Source: Agapanthus africanus (lineage: Eukaryota > Streptophyta > Magnoliopsida > Asparagales > Amaryllidaceae). Taken from it: a stretch of 64,000 bases of DNA. Under the pieces are notes generated by a model that made no database searches, was not told the DNA's origin, and worked only from the letters and a program-made list of their open reading frames with translations. Shown in pieces: positions 13,129-24,550 of this stretch. The stretch spans positions 194,395,739-194,459,738 of the forward strand of contig JASDDO010000026.1 of assembly GCA_030015575.1 (NCBI GenBank), in the 5' to 3' direction. A program made the translations under genes and the position numbers. Each line of letters starts with the position of its first letter. Position 1 is the first letter of the stretch.

Positions 13129-15974
13129 CTACCCTAACTCGGTCCAGCTCCACCTCTGATAAACGATAGAATAAGGCGCGCCTGCTCCTCGGTCAATAAA
13201 CCATGCAATTCGTCGCGAGCGGGAGTCTGAGCGTCCTATGGAGCTGGCGATGTGGTCTGCGCAGCCACCGTCGAGGGAGTCGCTTGCGGAGCCGCGGCTG
13301 TGGGAGTCTGAACGGGCGGTGGAGCTATAGGAGCTGTCTGCGGAACCGCAGCCGATGTAGTGGCTTGCGGAGCCGCAGCCGAAGGAGATGCATGCCATGT
13401 ACCCTGTCGCGTCTGGACCTAACGTGTGTAAGAAGCGTGTAAGAACTATGTATTATTCGAATTCGTATCATTATCAAGTTATTTCGAAATCCCATTTGGA
13501 TATCTAATTTGGAAAACCGTTGTTTATTTTAATTACATATGTATGTATGATTAATCAAACCTAAGTCTAAAACCAAATAAGCTCAAGCTACGTACTAATT
13601 ATGGATATTTTGATATCTATAATATGACATGATATTTTACTATAAAGTAGTATATATACCAGCATCTCCTTCAACTCCTGAACGGTGGCCCTCAAGCTCT
13701 CCAGTTCCTGCTGGACACGTCGCTCACTGGAGACGGAGGAAGTAACCGCCGGGGTGGAGTCCAACCTTATATGGGCCCTGCTAGGGCCCAGTCCCCGGCC
13801 TCTCTCCCAACCTCCGTGGTGCCCTCCGTGTGCGACGTCCAGAACTGGGGTCAGCAGCCTCGGATCGCTTTGTCCGGTAAAATCGATCCCCGAGGCCTCG
13901 GCCTGCTCAACCACCCGCTCCTACACCCACATTAAGCAGTAAAGTACAAGTATAAAATTTAAACTTGAACCTTCCAAAACTAAAATTTCAAATATGGGTA
14001 GAATAAATATTAACACTTACGCAATACTCCTGGGTAGCGACGTCGGGATATCGAAGCTCGCCTGTGGCGAGATCTGTCGAGGTGCCGTGGACGGCAAGAT
14101 ATGCCGACAGCACGCTCGGTGTACCACCTTGCGCCACGATCTGAGCTGTCTGCAATATTAGAAAATAACTCTTAATATTAGAAATATTAAAAAATAACTC
14201 TTAATATTGCAGAATATCACAAAGGTCGGTATATTGTAATTTACCGATAACTCCATGGCTCGAGTAATATTCCTCGAGCCACTTGTGTAAGTGGGGCAAC
14301 CCCTCTTCGCCGACTTCCTGTTCTCTGTATTCTGAGCGGCCTGTTTCTACACAACGCATTAACATTTAGTTTTCTAATTAAGGAACACCAAAAAATAAAT
14401 TATATCCTAAACAATGAATTACATTTAAAATACATACCTATTTGCGTTGGGAGTCGAAATATTCGCACAGTAGAGGCCATGTCTCTACGTCGACTCTCGC
14501 AAACGCCGGAGTAGATAGGAGGGCCGCTCTCTCTGCCTCGGGGGTCGCCATCCACAAAGAGTAGCAGTCAGCCTTTAGCTCATTCTGTTGTATCGGACCT
14601 TGGTCTGCATGTTCTTCATCAGGGCATTGTACAGAGCATGAAGGTCGAGCACCCTCCCAGGATGATCAGGGTCGGGTACAGGCTGAAAATCGTAATCCGA
14701 CTGAAAATACAAAAAAACATTGTTATTAGATTGAAAGTGTTAATAATAAATATATTGGATAAATCAAATGAAAATATATATTAATACGTACCCGAGCCTG
14801 ATCAAAGAAGAGGGCGAATGAGCGCCGGTGCTGCTCGCCCCACTCAACGTGAAGTGGATAGTTCTTCACGAGCCGGCTCTCGTCCCCATATACCGGTCGA
14901 ACCTCTCGGCATGAGGACCGGTATAGCGATAGTCAAGGGTAAAAAAGAGGGGGAATGCTGCCTCCCCCTTAGCTCTATCAGGCCTCAGCCTATGGGACTG
15001 ATTCGGGCCTCGAGTCCCCCTCTAGGGATGGGGAGGCCCTACGTCTGCACGAAATATCAAGACAATCAATATTAAGACAAAGTTGTATTAAGAAATCAAG
15101 CTTAAACGAAAATTGAAGTGTGATATATACCTCCGGTGACTATCGCACGAGCCTGGGCCCGGGCAGCAGCACGAGCGGGATGATAGTTCCTCCGGTGAGG
15201 AACATCCGGGGTCCCGGATGCGGACGCATCCCCTCCAACTAGAAAATAAACATTGACGCTAAATTTCCATGAAGTTCATATTTATTCTATAGATCATATG
15301 TAAAATGAATAAATATTTTATATTTATTCATACTAACATGCAGACGATGCGGATAGTATGGAAGCGGCAGGAGTGGGCCCTACGGAAGATGTGGACGCAC
15401 CACCTATAATTAGACAATTAAAAATAGATTATATAAGTAATTGCAAAAAGAATGTGTAGATCAATAATATAACGTTCTAAATCAATATGCATACACTATA
15501 GGATATATAAACATACCCGCGGGTGCGGTGGTGTCACCACCTACAGCTAAACAATAATAAAAATTGCTAAGTAAGAGCAAAAGGAATGTGTGTATATTTA
15601 TGATATAGCATTCTAAATCAATATACATGCACTATATGATATATAAACATACCTGGAGGAGCGGGAGTGGCCTCTGTCCCAGATGTGGACGCATCACCAA
15701 CAACTAGACAATCAAACATTGACAATATAAGTAATTTTGACATAAACAGGCATGAATATCTGTAATATTACATTCAAAATGGATATGCGTGCAGTATACC
15801 TGGAGGTGTGGTAAAATCTATATGGAAGGAGGCATCCGAAGGGGTCTCCGATCTGGGTGCAAGACCGGCCCTCTGAAGCTCCCTACGAAGCTCTCCGGGC
15901 GGCAGAACCACTCTGCCTCTGCCTCTGCCTCTGCCGCGGTTGGAGCTCCTGCCGCCCCTCGCTGCTCCCGACAT
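13129..15974 (-). pseudogene. TnpA-like second gene of the CACTA element (Transposase_24/Ptta type), multi-exon, degraded
   Basis: I infer eleven exons from GT/AG borders: 15800-15974, 15653-15703, 15517-15546, 15338-15403, 15131-15238, 14792-15044, 14438-14700, 14245-14340, 14021-14149, 13660-13920 and 13129-13418. The start is MSGAARGGRSSNRGRGRG, an Arg/Gly-rich head. The middle holds WPLLCEYF, then QNTENRKSAKRG and TYTSGSRN, the pattern of plant Transposase_24 proteins. The exon at 13660-13920 has a GHHGGWERGRGLG segment and a heptad-like tail (QQELESLRATVQELKEML) that could form a coiled coil. The last exon is Pro/Ala/Gln-rich. Exons 6 and 7 carry stops or frameshifts, so this is a pseudogene. 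In En/Spm, TnpA binds the subterminal repeats. Confidence 0.65.
15131..15703 (-). repeat. Tandemly amplified mini-exons within the TnpA-like gene
   Basis: Four consecutive small exons (51, 30, 66 and 108 bp, all multiples of three) each begin with a variant of V-G-G/D-D-A-S-T-S-G-T. Each follows an intron containing a similar stretch ('..aatcaatatacatgcactat..gatatataaacatac'). Units recur about every 135-150 bp, so exon and intron were duplicated together without breaking the frame. Confidence 0.65.
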
Positions 15975-16020
15975 CGTCATCAAATCTAGATAAACGGTTC
16001 GTGGACACATTAGACAATCA

Positions 16021-17226
16021 TTAAAAGTATTGACTATATATGTATAGAGCGTAAAATGTGAAGTAATAATATAACATTACTGATAAGCTTTTTCGTTTCG
16101 TGGGCGCATTATACATATCTACTTGGATTTCATCGTCGATGTCATTTCTAACCCACGTAACTTCATGATCGGTCGAAGACAACCCGTCCTTCGAAACAGA
16201 CGGTCGGAGAACTTTAAGCCTTCTCTCTTCTTCGTCCTCATCGCTGTCCTCGTATTCTGGGACATCGTAGACATCTCTGGGTTTCCATCGGCATACAACA
16301 CTCCATCCCGGATGCTTCAAACACTGTGAGTAGTATACTTGGAACGCTTGGTTCGAAAAGTTAAACGGATCTTCCTGACCGTAAAATCGAAGTGTGTTCA
16401 CACTGGTCAATCCATATTCATCTTTCCAAATCCCAAGATTGCTTCTCCACTTGTCCGTATCGGTGCGCGTATCGTACCAAGTACACTGGAATATATAAAA
16501 GGGTTCTGATCGTCCGGCATAGTGGATGCCGAGTATACAATTTAAGTACTCATAATAAATCACACCGTCCGATCCTACCAACGCAATCCCACTATTCTGA
16601 GTGGTTCTAGATGTTTCTATGTCCTTAACTTCGAATTTGTATCCAAGGACACTAAATCCTTTGTAATATGAAACCTCCGTACTAGGAAATTGAGTTAAAC
16701 ATCTTGAATCATTCTCAAATGATGTAGACAAGTTCGGATCATGTATCTAACAAAACAAATTTTACGACAAATACATAACGATACAAGTTTAGATTAAAAC
16801 TGCTAGCAATAAAATATTATTCGAATAACTTACATGATCTGTGACCCAATCACAAAAATTATCCTGATGATATTTTTCCAATTGCTCTTCATTCCAATCA
16901 GGATGCCCCTCACGTACCTTGTTACAATGAATTCTGTTTTCGACAAATAATGGTGACATTAATATTATATCATTTCATACACACACAAACACAGATATAA
17001 CAATTAATCCAAAAAAACTTACTCTCTAATTTGTTCAAGACATACGCAATTAAGCATGATAAACCGGTATATCTGGTTGATAAACATAGTGTCAACCCTC
17101 TTATACTCGGCTTTACCATATGGCCCGTCTTGAATTCTTCGTGGCCGGTTAAGCCTTGTCTCAATGTTCTCGTCCAGATAGCGGGAACAAAATGTGGTTG
17201 CTTCATCAAGAAGATAACCTTGCATG
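16021..17226 (-). pseudogene. CACTA Tnp2 transposase, C-terminal part with DUF4216
   Basis: This is the 3' part of the transposase gene, separated from the rest by the copia insertion. Exons are 17023-17226, 16834-16933 and 16021-16746, with clean GT/AG borders and a preserved frame. The first exon encodes GYLLDEATTFCSRYL, typical of Tnp2 downstream of DUF4218. The last exon has YYGVL-like and FQCTWYDTRTD motifs and a long acidic tail (PEYEDSDEDEEERR), matching DUF4216. No stop is seen within this part, so decay is concentrated in the N-terminal half. It cannot be expressed as one protein because of the nested insertions. Confidence 0.8.
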
Positions 17227-17231
17227 ATAGA

Positions 17232-19393
17232 TGTAAGTGCACGGCGGCGCCCCGGCCGTCAATCCGACGCCGGAAACGCGGAAACGAAAAACTTTACAAA
17301 CTAGTAAACCGGCACCACCGCGCACTTTTAACCCGGATCGTGCCATTAATCTAGTCCTAGCTAACTACAAGATGGGAAGAGAGATATACCGAGCGATCCG
17401 TGTCCTCCGGTCTTCTCGTCGTCGTCCCGATCTCCCGCGGAATGTCCGGTCTCCACCTCCTCGCCGGAAGGGCACCACGTCGCCTGCTTCTTTTACGGGC
17501 TCCCACCTCTTGACCGAGGCAACTCGGGCACGAAGTTGGCGAGCCGACGTGCCCAAGGTTTGCTGTAGGTTATTTGTAGAACTCTTTGTCTCTTGGGGTT
17601 TGTATGGAGTTGCCATATGGTGGAGGAATGAAATGGACTTTTGGAGGAGGAGCTATATCATTTTTGCAATGCCAAATGAGAGGATTTTTCCCACACCACA
17701 AATTTGGACAGCCCCATTCCTTGGCCGGCCTTGGCAAAGAGAGAGTGAGTCAAGAGAGTGAGTGGATCAAAAATATGAGTGAGGAAAAAGTCCAAAGGGG
17801 GGGGTATCTCATCATGCAAGAAAGAGAGAGAAAGGTAATGATGTGAAGAAATGATCACAAGTAAATCTAACACTCAAAACTATCATCATGACCCTCCATC
17901 ATCACACACAAAAATCAAGCCATGAAGAAGTCAAGAAGTCAATGGAGGCTAAACCATCATGAACAACAATATGCAAAAACAACCCTCCAAAATGCTTATT
18001 TGCACAAATGCAAATAAGCCCTCCTCCACCAATATTCGGCCAATGAAAGATACAAAGAAATATGGCCGAAACGGAAAACAGACTGCCAACTCCAAAAACT
18101 GATCCCGTAATAAATTACAGGAAAACCCCGCTACTGTATATACATACCCGCATTTGTATTCCGACCGAATACAAATGCACTGAGACAAAATCTAAACTGT
18201 GCAATACTAGGATTCGGCTTAAACCAAAGCCCGCTAGTATTTTCCGTCCGATCATGATCCGTGCAATACCGCACGTATCTGATCGAACCCTGCCATATCT
18301 CCATACGGTCTCTACAGCGTTTCGCCCGAAACTTGAGTAACTGTGTGTGTGGTGGACTCTAAAGACTCGTCAATACTATGGCTGTGGATTTAACCACTAG
18401 CACGTCAGAGGTATTAGCCATACGTAACGGGCTACCAGCTATTGACCAAAAGGGACGTCGATGAGCGAACTCATCCTGACACCCTACTGAGCCTGTCAGT
18501 GACAATATCCGTACAGTCCGGTCCATTCGTCTATGAGCATCGTATGACGGGCCTAGGGGGTTGGTAAAAGTCAGACCCCCAAAAGCGGTACAAGTCGTGT
18601 CGGAGTGTAGCCCAGAACACCCTGAGATACTACTGGAATACCTACCAGTAAATCTCCTGCCTCGGCCGAGGGCTTCGTGTAATGGCTCTCCTAGACACAG
18701 AGCGACCTCACCCCCAATACCGGGAGAGACGTACCCCTGAAGATCCGCTCACTGCCTCCATGTAGCTCGGGACTGTACCCAACTAAAACCTGTTTGCACG
18801 TCTCCTTTGAGCGTGGTAGGGTAGTAATCAAAGTACAGTGGGAACTCACACGAGAAAAATGACGATCCTCAGGTCGATGAACTAACCTGTACACATGTCA
18901 CCACGGAACTGCTATCTGACGTCTGGTATAACCCCAACTAGCAGGTTCCCGGCGAGTCCTGTCCGGTGTACTCATAACCCAATGAGCACCTGTATACATC
19001 TTAGGTGAACCAACTGACACCAGTGGCTTGTGAGACCGGCCACCGCCCCTCGTCGGGGTCTCGACTGTATACACTAGTCTACTCTGGAGAATCGATGCCC
19101 TGTCTCGAAACTCCCACGACTAGGGACCTTTTAAGGATGTGCTTATAGACTACCAGCTCCCACGTATATGATCGCCCACATACTGCTGGCAGTCAAGCAA
19201 AAATCCTAGAGGCTCTATCAACGTGTAATAGCAACCTGTAAGGTCACCTAAAACAGTACACGATGATAAAGATAAACCAGATAGCATACTATCATCTTGA
19301 GTAAGACTGTCCTACCGGGATAGGTCCTCCCTCAATCATTGCAATCACGTGCCTGTGATCCAATAATTGACTCTGAAGGCACTATCTCCAACA
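17232..19393 (-). repeat. 3' LTR of the - strand copia element
   Basis: 2162 bp with ends TGTAAG...CCAACA. It is collinear with the partner at 24551-26711, with only scattered substitutions by eye. A GC-rich segment (17240-17560) can be read as a basic open frame of 83 codons (17365-17616). A frameshift breaks that frame in the partner LTR. Confidence 0.92.
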
Positions 19394-19404
19394 ATCTCCC
19401 ACTT
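19394..19404 (-). other. Polypurine tract of the - strand copia element
   Basis: On the - strand this reads AAGTGGGAGAT directly before the 3' LTR. The same tract precedes the 3' LTR of the + strand copia element at 59080-59090. Confidence 0.85.
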
Positions 19405-20700
19405 ACACTCAAGGCTAATTATTGCGATGTCGCATACTCACAGCCCGTGTGATACTGAACACCCAACTCCTCTACTAGTCAGTCTCACAAAGCTCGTTTG
19501 CGAAACTCTTGCGTTCGAGAAATAGCCTCAGTGAGTGGATCCGCCTTGATGTTTCTTTCTATGTCTCTCTATATCTCAAGTTCGCGGAGAATGCCATCTC
19601 CTAAAATGAGCAATACTTGTCTTAGAATGTGTCTGGATGTCTGATGGGACCTAGCTCATAAATGAACTCCAAATCCAAACTTCTAAGACTGTATCGTCAA
19701 CTGAACTTAATCAGTATCCTGCGCCATGCCTCCCTCAGTATCTGCTTGGATCACCTGCCCAAAATACTGCCCCTCGTCAGAGGGAAAACTATAACTCTAA
19801 CGATCACCCTGTCGTCCATGTCACCTTGGAAGCCTGGAATGATAACTGTCTCCTGAACGAGGTTGTCGTTATCATATCCCTAGAACATCCACTTATGTTC
19901 TAAAACTGCTTCCGATCGTTTCTCCAGGATAGGATTAATATCAACTTATTGAATCTACTGCAAGAACAACATCTGGTGTGGTACTTGACATCTCATGATT
20001 GACTCAATTGCCTAAACAAGTGATCTGCCAATCATGCGCATCCCTCTCTACTTTAGTCTATAAGACACCTTTAGAGAGGGTGACTCCATTACTTGCAGGT
20101 ACACCACCGTGCCAGGAGTCGTCCATTCCAAATACTCTTAGAATGCTGTCTAAGTACCCAGATTGGGAAACCACCCAAATCTAGATCTATAGATCTAGTA
20201 ACCAGAATGTCAGATACAATATCCAAGCCTTATGTGGAGAAACCACTGTGTGACAACCAAAATGTAACCGACCGTAGTATAGGAATTTCACTTCCTACTC
20301 TGTGTATGTCATCCAAATACTAGGACGTCACACTCTACTACCTTCTTAACAGATCCATCCCCTATTCTGATGAAGTCAAACCTATGACTGTCACATCAGA
20401 AATAGATGATCTATCTCCGCTATATCTGCTTTAGTCTATAAATAGACATAAGCTACTTTTCCTCCAATGCTTCCGCTGCTCCCACTGACTACGACAACCC
20501 TGAGGCAAAGTCATATACACGTACGCTTCTAAAGCCTGTTTAGAACGACGCTATACTCATCCTCCTGCCGGGTCTCACAGTCTGGAACAACAGCAATGGC
20601 AATTCTGGGTAAACAAGAACCTCCCTGTCACCGTCTTTAAGCATACCGAAGTACCTCTCGAGTGCCTGAGGTTACCCACCTTATCTGCGGAGTAGCCAAT
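19405..20700 (-). pseudogene. Copia reverse transcriptase/RNase H remnant
   Basis: Reading the - strand through stops and frameshifts gives Y-L-D-D followed by I-P-I-L-R-S-V near 20308. Further on come an I-L-R-V-F-G-M-D-D-S segment near 20130, matching the copia RT thumb, and ADPLTEAIS near 19530, from the end of RNase H. No open stretch is long enough to be functional. Coordinates of the remnant are approximate. Confidence 0.6.
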
Positions 20701-22960
20701 GGAATGTCAAATCAAATTGAATCTTTAGGTTCTTTATCAAATCTTCAGTAATCGTTTGCGGTTCTGGAATCACTTCCAGTTCTACCATACTCCCACTACT
20801 GTTTTCTGAAAAAATCCATTTTTATTAAAACTGTGGCGAGTCAAGAACAATATCACTATTGATCTTCCAGATGGTAGAAAGCCAACCCTCTTCATAGCCT
20901 GGGTCAACCCACAAACAGCCATTACAGAAACGTGCCTTGAGTTATCCAAAGTCTGGTTTTAAGTATAAACCGGACAACTCCCCGTACCTTAACATCGTTA
21001 AGATACGAACTGTTCTATATCCAATACAGGATCAGAGACACTGATTTAATTGAACCAGATTCAAATCATGCAGCTGTCTCCAGTGCATGTCAACTAAATG
21101 GAGAAAGGCCGATCAGCGTTACTCAACTTAGGAATGATTCCAATTATGAGTAACCTGAAAGAGAAGCAAGTTCTCTTAATCATTACTATCAACTGAATAC
21201 CACACACAAGTACCTACATCTTCGATCACCTTGAAGAATCCCGATACTTGCAACACCTGGTTCTCTACTTTATTCATATATCTATAACTTCTCAAAACTT
21301 AGACATTGTGTTTCTACGAAACACTTGTCTAAAAACTAGAGAAGTCATAAGTAAACCGAATATAGTACGAGGACCAACCCCTCTGTCCTAATAGACACTG
21401 GACAACATACAATACTCTGTATAAGTCCCTTGAGTCTAATAACTCATTCCCTGTGTGTCGTACGTTGAAAACTGTACTTATGGTTATGAAGAATTACACC
21501 GCTTAATGCTCCTTACCTAACCATCCACTGATATAGGTAAATGTCATAGACATAATTTCAAAAAGGTATATCTCACTCTATGAAAATAGACGTACAGATA
21601 TATCAATTTGAAATTGGTGCATAACAGCGGATATTCAAAACCAAATATTTGCCGTCAGGCAAACAGCCCAGGTGATTTCCTCAAATATCACCAATCACAA
21701 CGAATTCTGATATAATGAGGACGATCACCTAATTCCCAATAACTTACTCCCACTCATCATCTGTAAAACCATACAGATGTGAAAATCAAACCTGGTAAAT
21801 ACATACCCTGGAGCAAGTGTCTAATTGGGAAATCAGTTTTCTTTTAACAGTACACAGTGAAACTGAAACATTGAAATGTTTCGATGGGGTATCCCGGTAT
21901 TCCTAGTAACGCCTCTTCCATTATCCAGATTCACAACCGTAACCGTATATTTCTTTGCCACCTCTCCAAATCCCTTCATATGTCTTTAGTCATTACCTTC
22001 TGCACACCCCTTTAAGCCAAATGGTTTTCTTCCTTCCCTACCGTTCGGCACCAGCCGATGGTTTGGAAGAAGACTATCCAATAAGCATAATGAGTGTATT
22101 GTCCTAATCCTAGGAGCACTCGCAATGCGAGAGAAGGTGAAGCTAAAAGACAGCTGAATAAACCTTATTCCTATTTCTCCCGAACCAGAATCCATCCCCG
22201 AAATGGAACAAGTTCCTTTCGAGTTCGTATATAACAATACGATGGAATATCCAAATATCTGTGGATCTTCGTAGTGATACGGAGTGTCCTGGAGAAATAC
22301 AAAGGTGAAGTGGGAGTGGTAATGAAATACCTGGTTTGGTCGTGAATATCAGTCACAATTTACTTTGCCCTCCTTCTAATCCCTTTCTTTGTCTTTACAT
22401 AATACCTTCTGTACACCATCGTTAGGCTAATTGGTTTTCTTCATTCCCTACCGGTCGACACCTGCCTATTGTTTAGAAGAAAACTATCCAATTTGCGTAA
22501 TAGGTGTACTATCCCCTAATCTAAGGAGCACTCGCAACCTGAGAGAAGGTAAAAGGAAAAGACAACTGAATAATCCTATCCGTTTTCTCCAGAACCGGAA
22601 ACCATCCTCGAATAAATTCCTTCGAGTTCGTATATAACCATACGATGGTTTTGTCCAATGGAAGTGGACGTTCGTAGTAACACGGGGTGTCCTGGAGAAA
22701 AGGGTAAAAGTAGGAGTGGCAATGAGGTTTGCTACTCTGACAATCTAGAAAGCCAGTGTTAAAGAAGGTTCGGTCAACTTGGTCACTGAGTCATAGTCTA
22801 GGGTCAGGTCAATGGTCGCTGCCAAAGAGAGAGAGAAAAGAAACACTCAGCGTGCACTCTAACCTAGATCAGAATGGTTACCAATTTATCCAATCTGGAA
22901 ACCTCCCACTGTACCGTCAAATTCTTCTCCAAACCTGAAAGAAGAATTAGTCGGGATCAC
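20701..22960 (-). other. Degenerate interior of the copia element, with a tandem duplication
   Basis: This is presumably the former gag-integrase region, but no domain can be read with confidence. A diverged tandem duplication of about 350-400 bp is present. Positions 21985-22330 and 22392-22735 share 'ttggttttcttc', 'ggagcactcgcaa', 'gagttcgtatataac' and 'ggtgtcctggagaaa' in the same order. Confidence 0.5.
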
Positions 22961-23127
22961 CCGAGGAGTAAACCAACTCATCAGTGGGAATCGGGATCCA
23001 ACTATCATCGCATGATAACGTGACGGAATCCGCTCACGCTATCACACTCCAGAAGGTATGCGCATATCTGGCAAGTTTCAGTTTCTTTAAAAACCCCCGA
23101 TGTGATTTTTGCCCCATGCTCTTATGA

Positions 23128-23324
23128 CCTTGACTAAGGCCAACAAATCATAAGTCACATGTCAAGTTCTACCCGTCATTGTCCAGGTTAATTTGAACCC
23201 ACCCGTACAAGCCCTTGACTAGGGCCAACAAGGCTATACGACTGTCCCAAACCAACGCATCTATCTATGCTACATATGAACACCCAATAGTTACCAAACA
23301 CTGTGCCTTGAGTATGGCCAACAA
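23128..23324 (-). repeat. Three copies of a 19-bp leader motif
   Basis: CCTTGACTAAGGCCAACAA and close variants lie at 23128-23146, 23213-23231 and 23306-23324 (periods 85 and 93). The + strand copia element has the matching motif three times at 55639, 55730 and 55814. Confidence 0.75.
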
Positions 23325-23465
23325 ACACAGCTTGAATACTATTGACTATCCATATGAAACGACGGAGGGCTACGAATGGTTTCTGGCGAAAACCTTTAAC
23401 GTAATGAACTTGATATCGTTGAAGGAACCAGATAGCTTTTAAAAATATAGTGACGAAAACCTTCG

Positions 23466-23699
23466 CTAAAGAGGTCACTCCCGGTGAAGGGATCTCGGCT
23501 CTTTCCCCATAGAATGAGGTGCAGGATATTCCAACTGAATACCACGATGCAAAGCAAAAGTAATCGGCTATAGTGAAGTTATTGCCCTGACGCAAACTTT
23601 TGTCCAAGGGGTCACTCCCGGTGAAGGGATCTCGGCCCTTGCCTCGTCGACTGAGGAGCAGGATATTCCAACTGAATACCACTGTGCAAAACAAAAGAG
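23466..23699 (-). repeat. Doubled leader block of about 95 bp
   Basis: Copies at 23466-23560 and 23603-23699 each hold GTCACTCCCGGTGAAGGGAT and end in a Cys/Gln-like 'ttgcaca'-type segment. The same doubled block occurs in the leader of the + strand copia element. Confidence 0.75.
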
Positions 23700-23874
23700 A
23701 ACGTCCTTGCAATAACAGCTTTTTGAAAAATGTTCCAACAATATCAGATTAGGTTTGTTTTTAACTTGCATTGATCCGAATCAACGCAATCCCATCAATT
23801 GATCACACCACAAAGAACGAAAATAATGACGTACATATATGCCATCCTCATTCGCCACTGGGTCCCGTCATTAC

Positions 23875-23898
23875 CCGTTAGGTTAGCTAACTAACGAC
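23875..23898 (-). other. Conserved CGTTAG hairpin in the copia leader
   Basis: Inverted arms of CGTTAG flank the sequence GTTAGCTAACTAAC. The equivalent hairpin lies at 55061-55083 in the other copia element, in the same order relative to the doubled block. Confidence 0.55.
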
Positions 23899-24295
23899 AG
23901 AGCGGGGACTGGACTAGCGCGGATGCAAAACATATACAACATCTACTAGTATATATATCAATATATAATATTTCGCTCAAGACGTGATAAAATGCAACAT
24001 CACAGAAATGTACAGCACATCAACGTGAATGTCACGTTCGCAAATCCGTCTAACCGGGCTATAGCAGTTAGACAGGATTTACCGATCAAGTGACATTCAC
24101 GGTCGCAGATATAATGTAAATACTGTGAACTAACATGTTTAAAATATCCGATCGATCAAATTTTACCAAGTGGGCCCCAAGCATTACTGTAGCAGCTAAA
24201 GAAATCCTGGGCCCAAAAATAATATTCCAAAACCCCAATTTTCAGCCCAGAGACCCTCTGTAAAAAATTGATCCACTGAACTGCAAATACTGCGA

Positions 24296-24334
24296 CGGAA
24301 CCGCGGCCCAAGCATGGGTTTGGCCATGGTTCCG
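24296..24334 (-). other. GC-rich hairpin in the copia leader
   Basis: CGGAACC (24296-24302) pairs with GGTTCCG (24328-24334), and each arm is followed by CGCGG. It lies about 200 bp from the PBS. A 12-bp perfect hairpin with the same GCGGAACC core sits at nearly the same distance in the + strand element. Confidence 0.6.
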
Positions 24335-24536
24335 CGGTCGTATAGAGCGTTCACGTGATCAAATTTCTACAGAAGTCTTATAATTCCCTGCACATAATTC
24401 TGCAATCTACTGAAAAAAAATTCGAGCCAGAAAAAAATCGACAGAAAACTGATTCTATTGAAAACGCGGATTTTGGAATTTTTGTTCGATCGGAAATGTA
24501 AACACATTAGACAAAGCTAGACTAGGTTAATGGCGA

Positions 24537-24549
24537 GGCTCTGATACCA
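24537..24549 (-). other. Primer-binding site for initiator tRNA-Met
   Basis: On the - strand this reads TGGTATCAGAGCC, one base from the end of the 5' LTR at 24551. Confidence 0.9.
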
Positions 24550-24550
24550 C

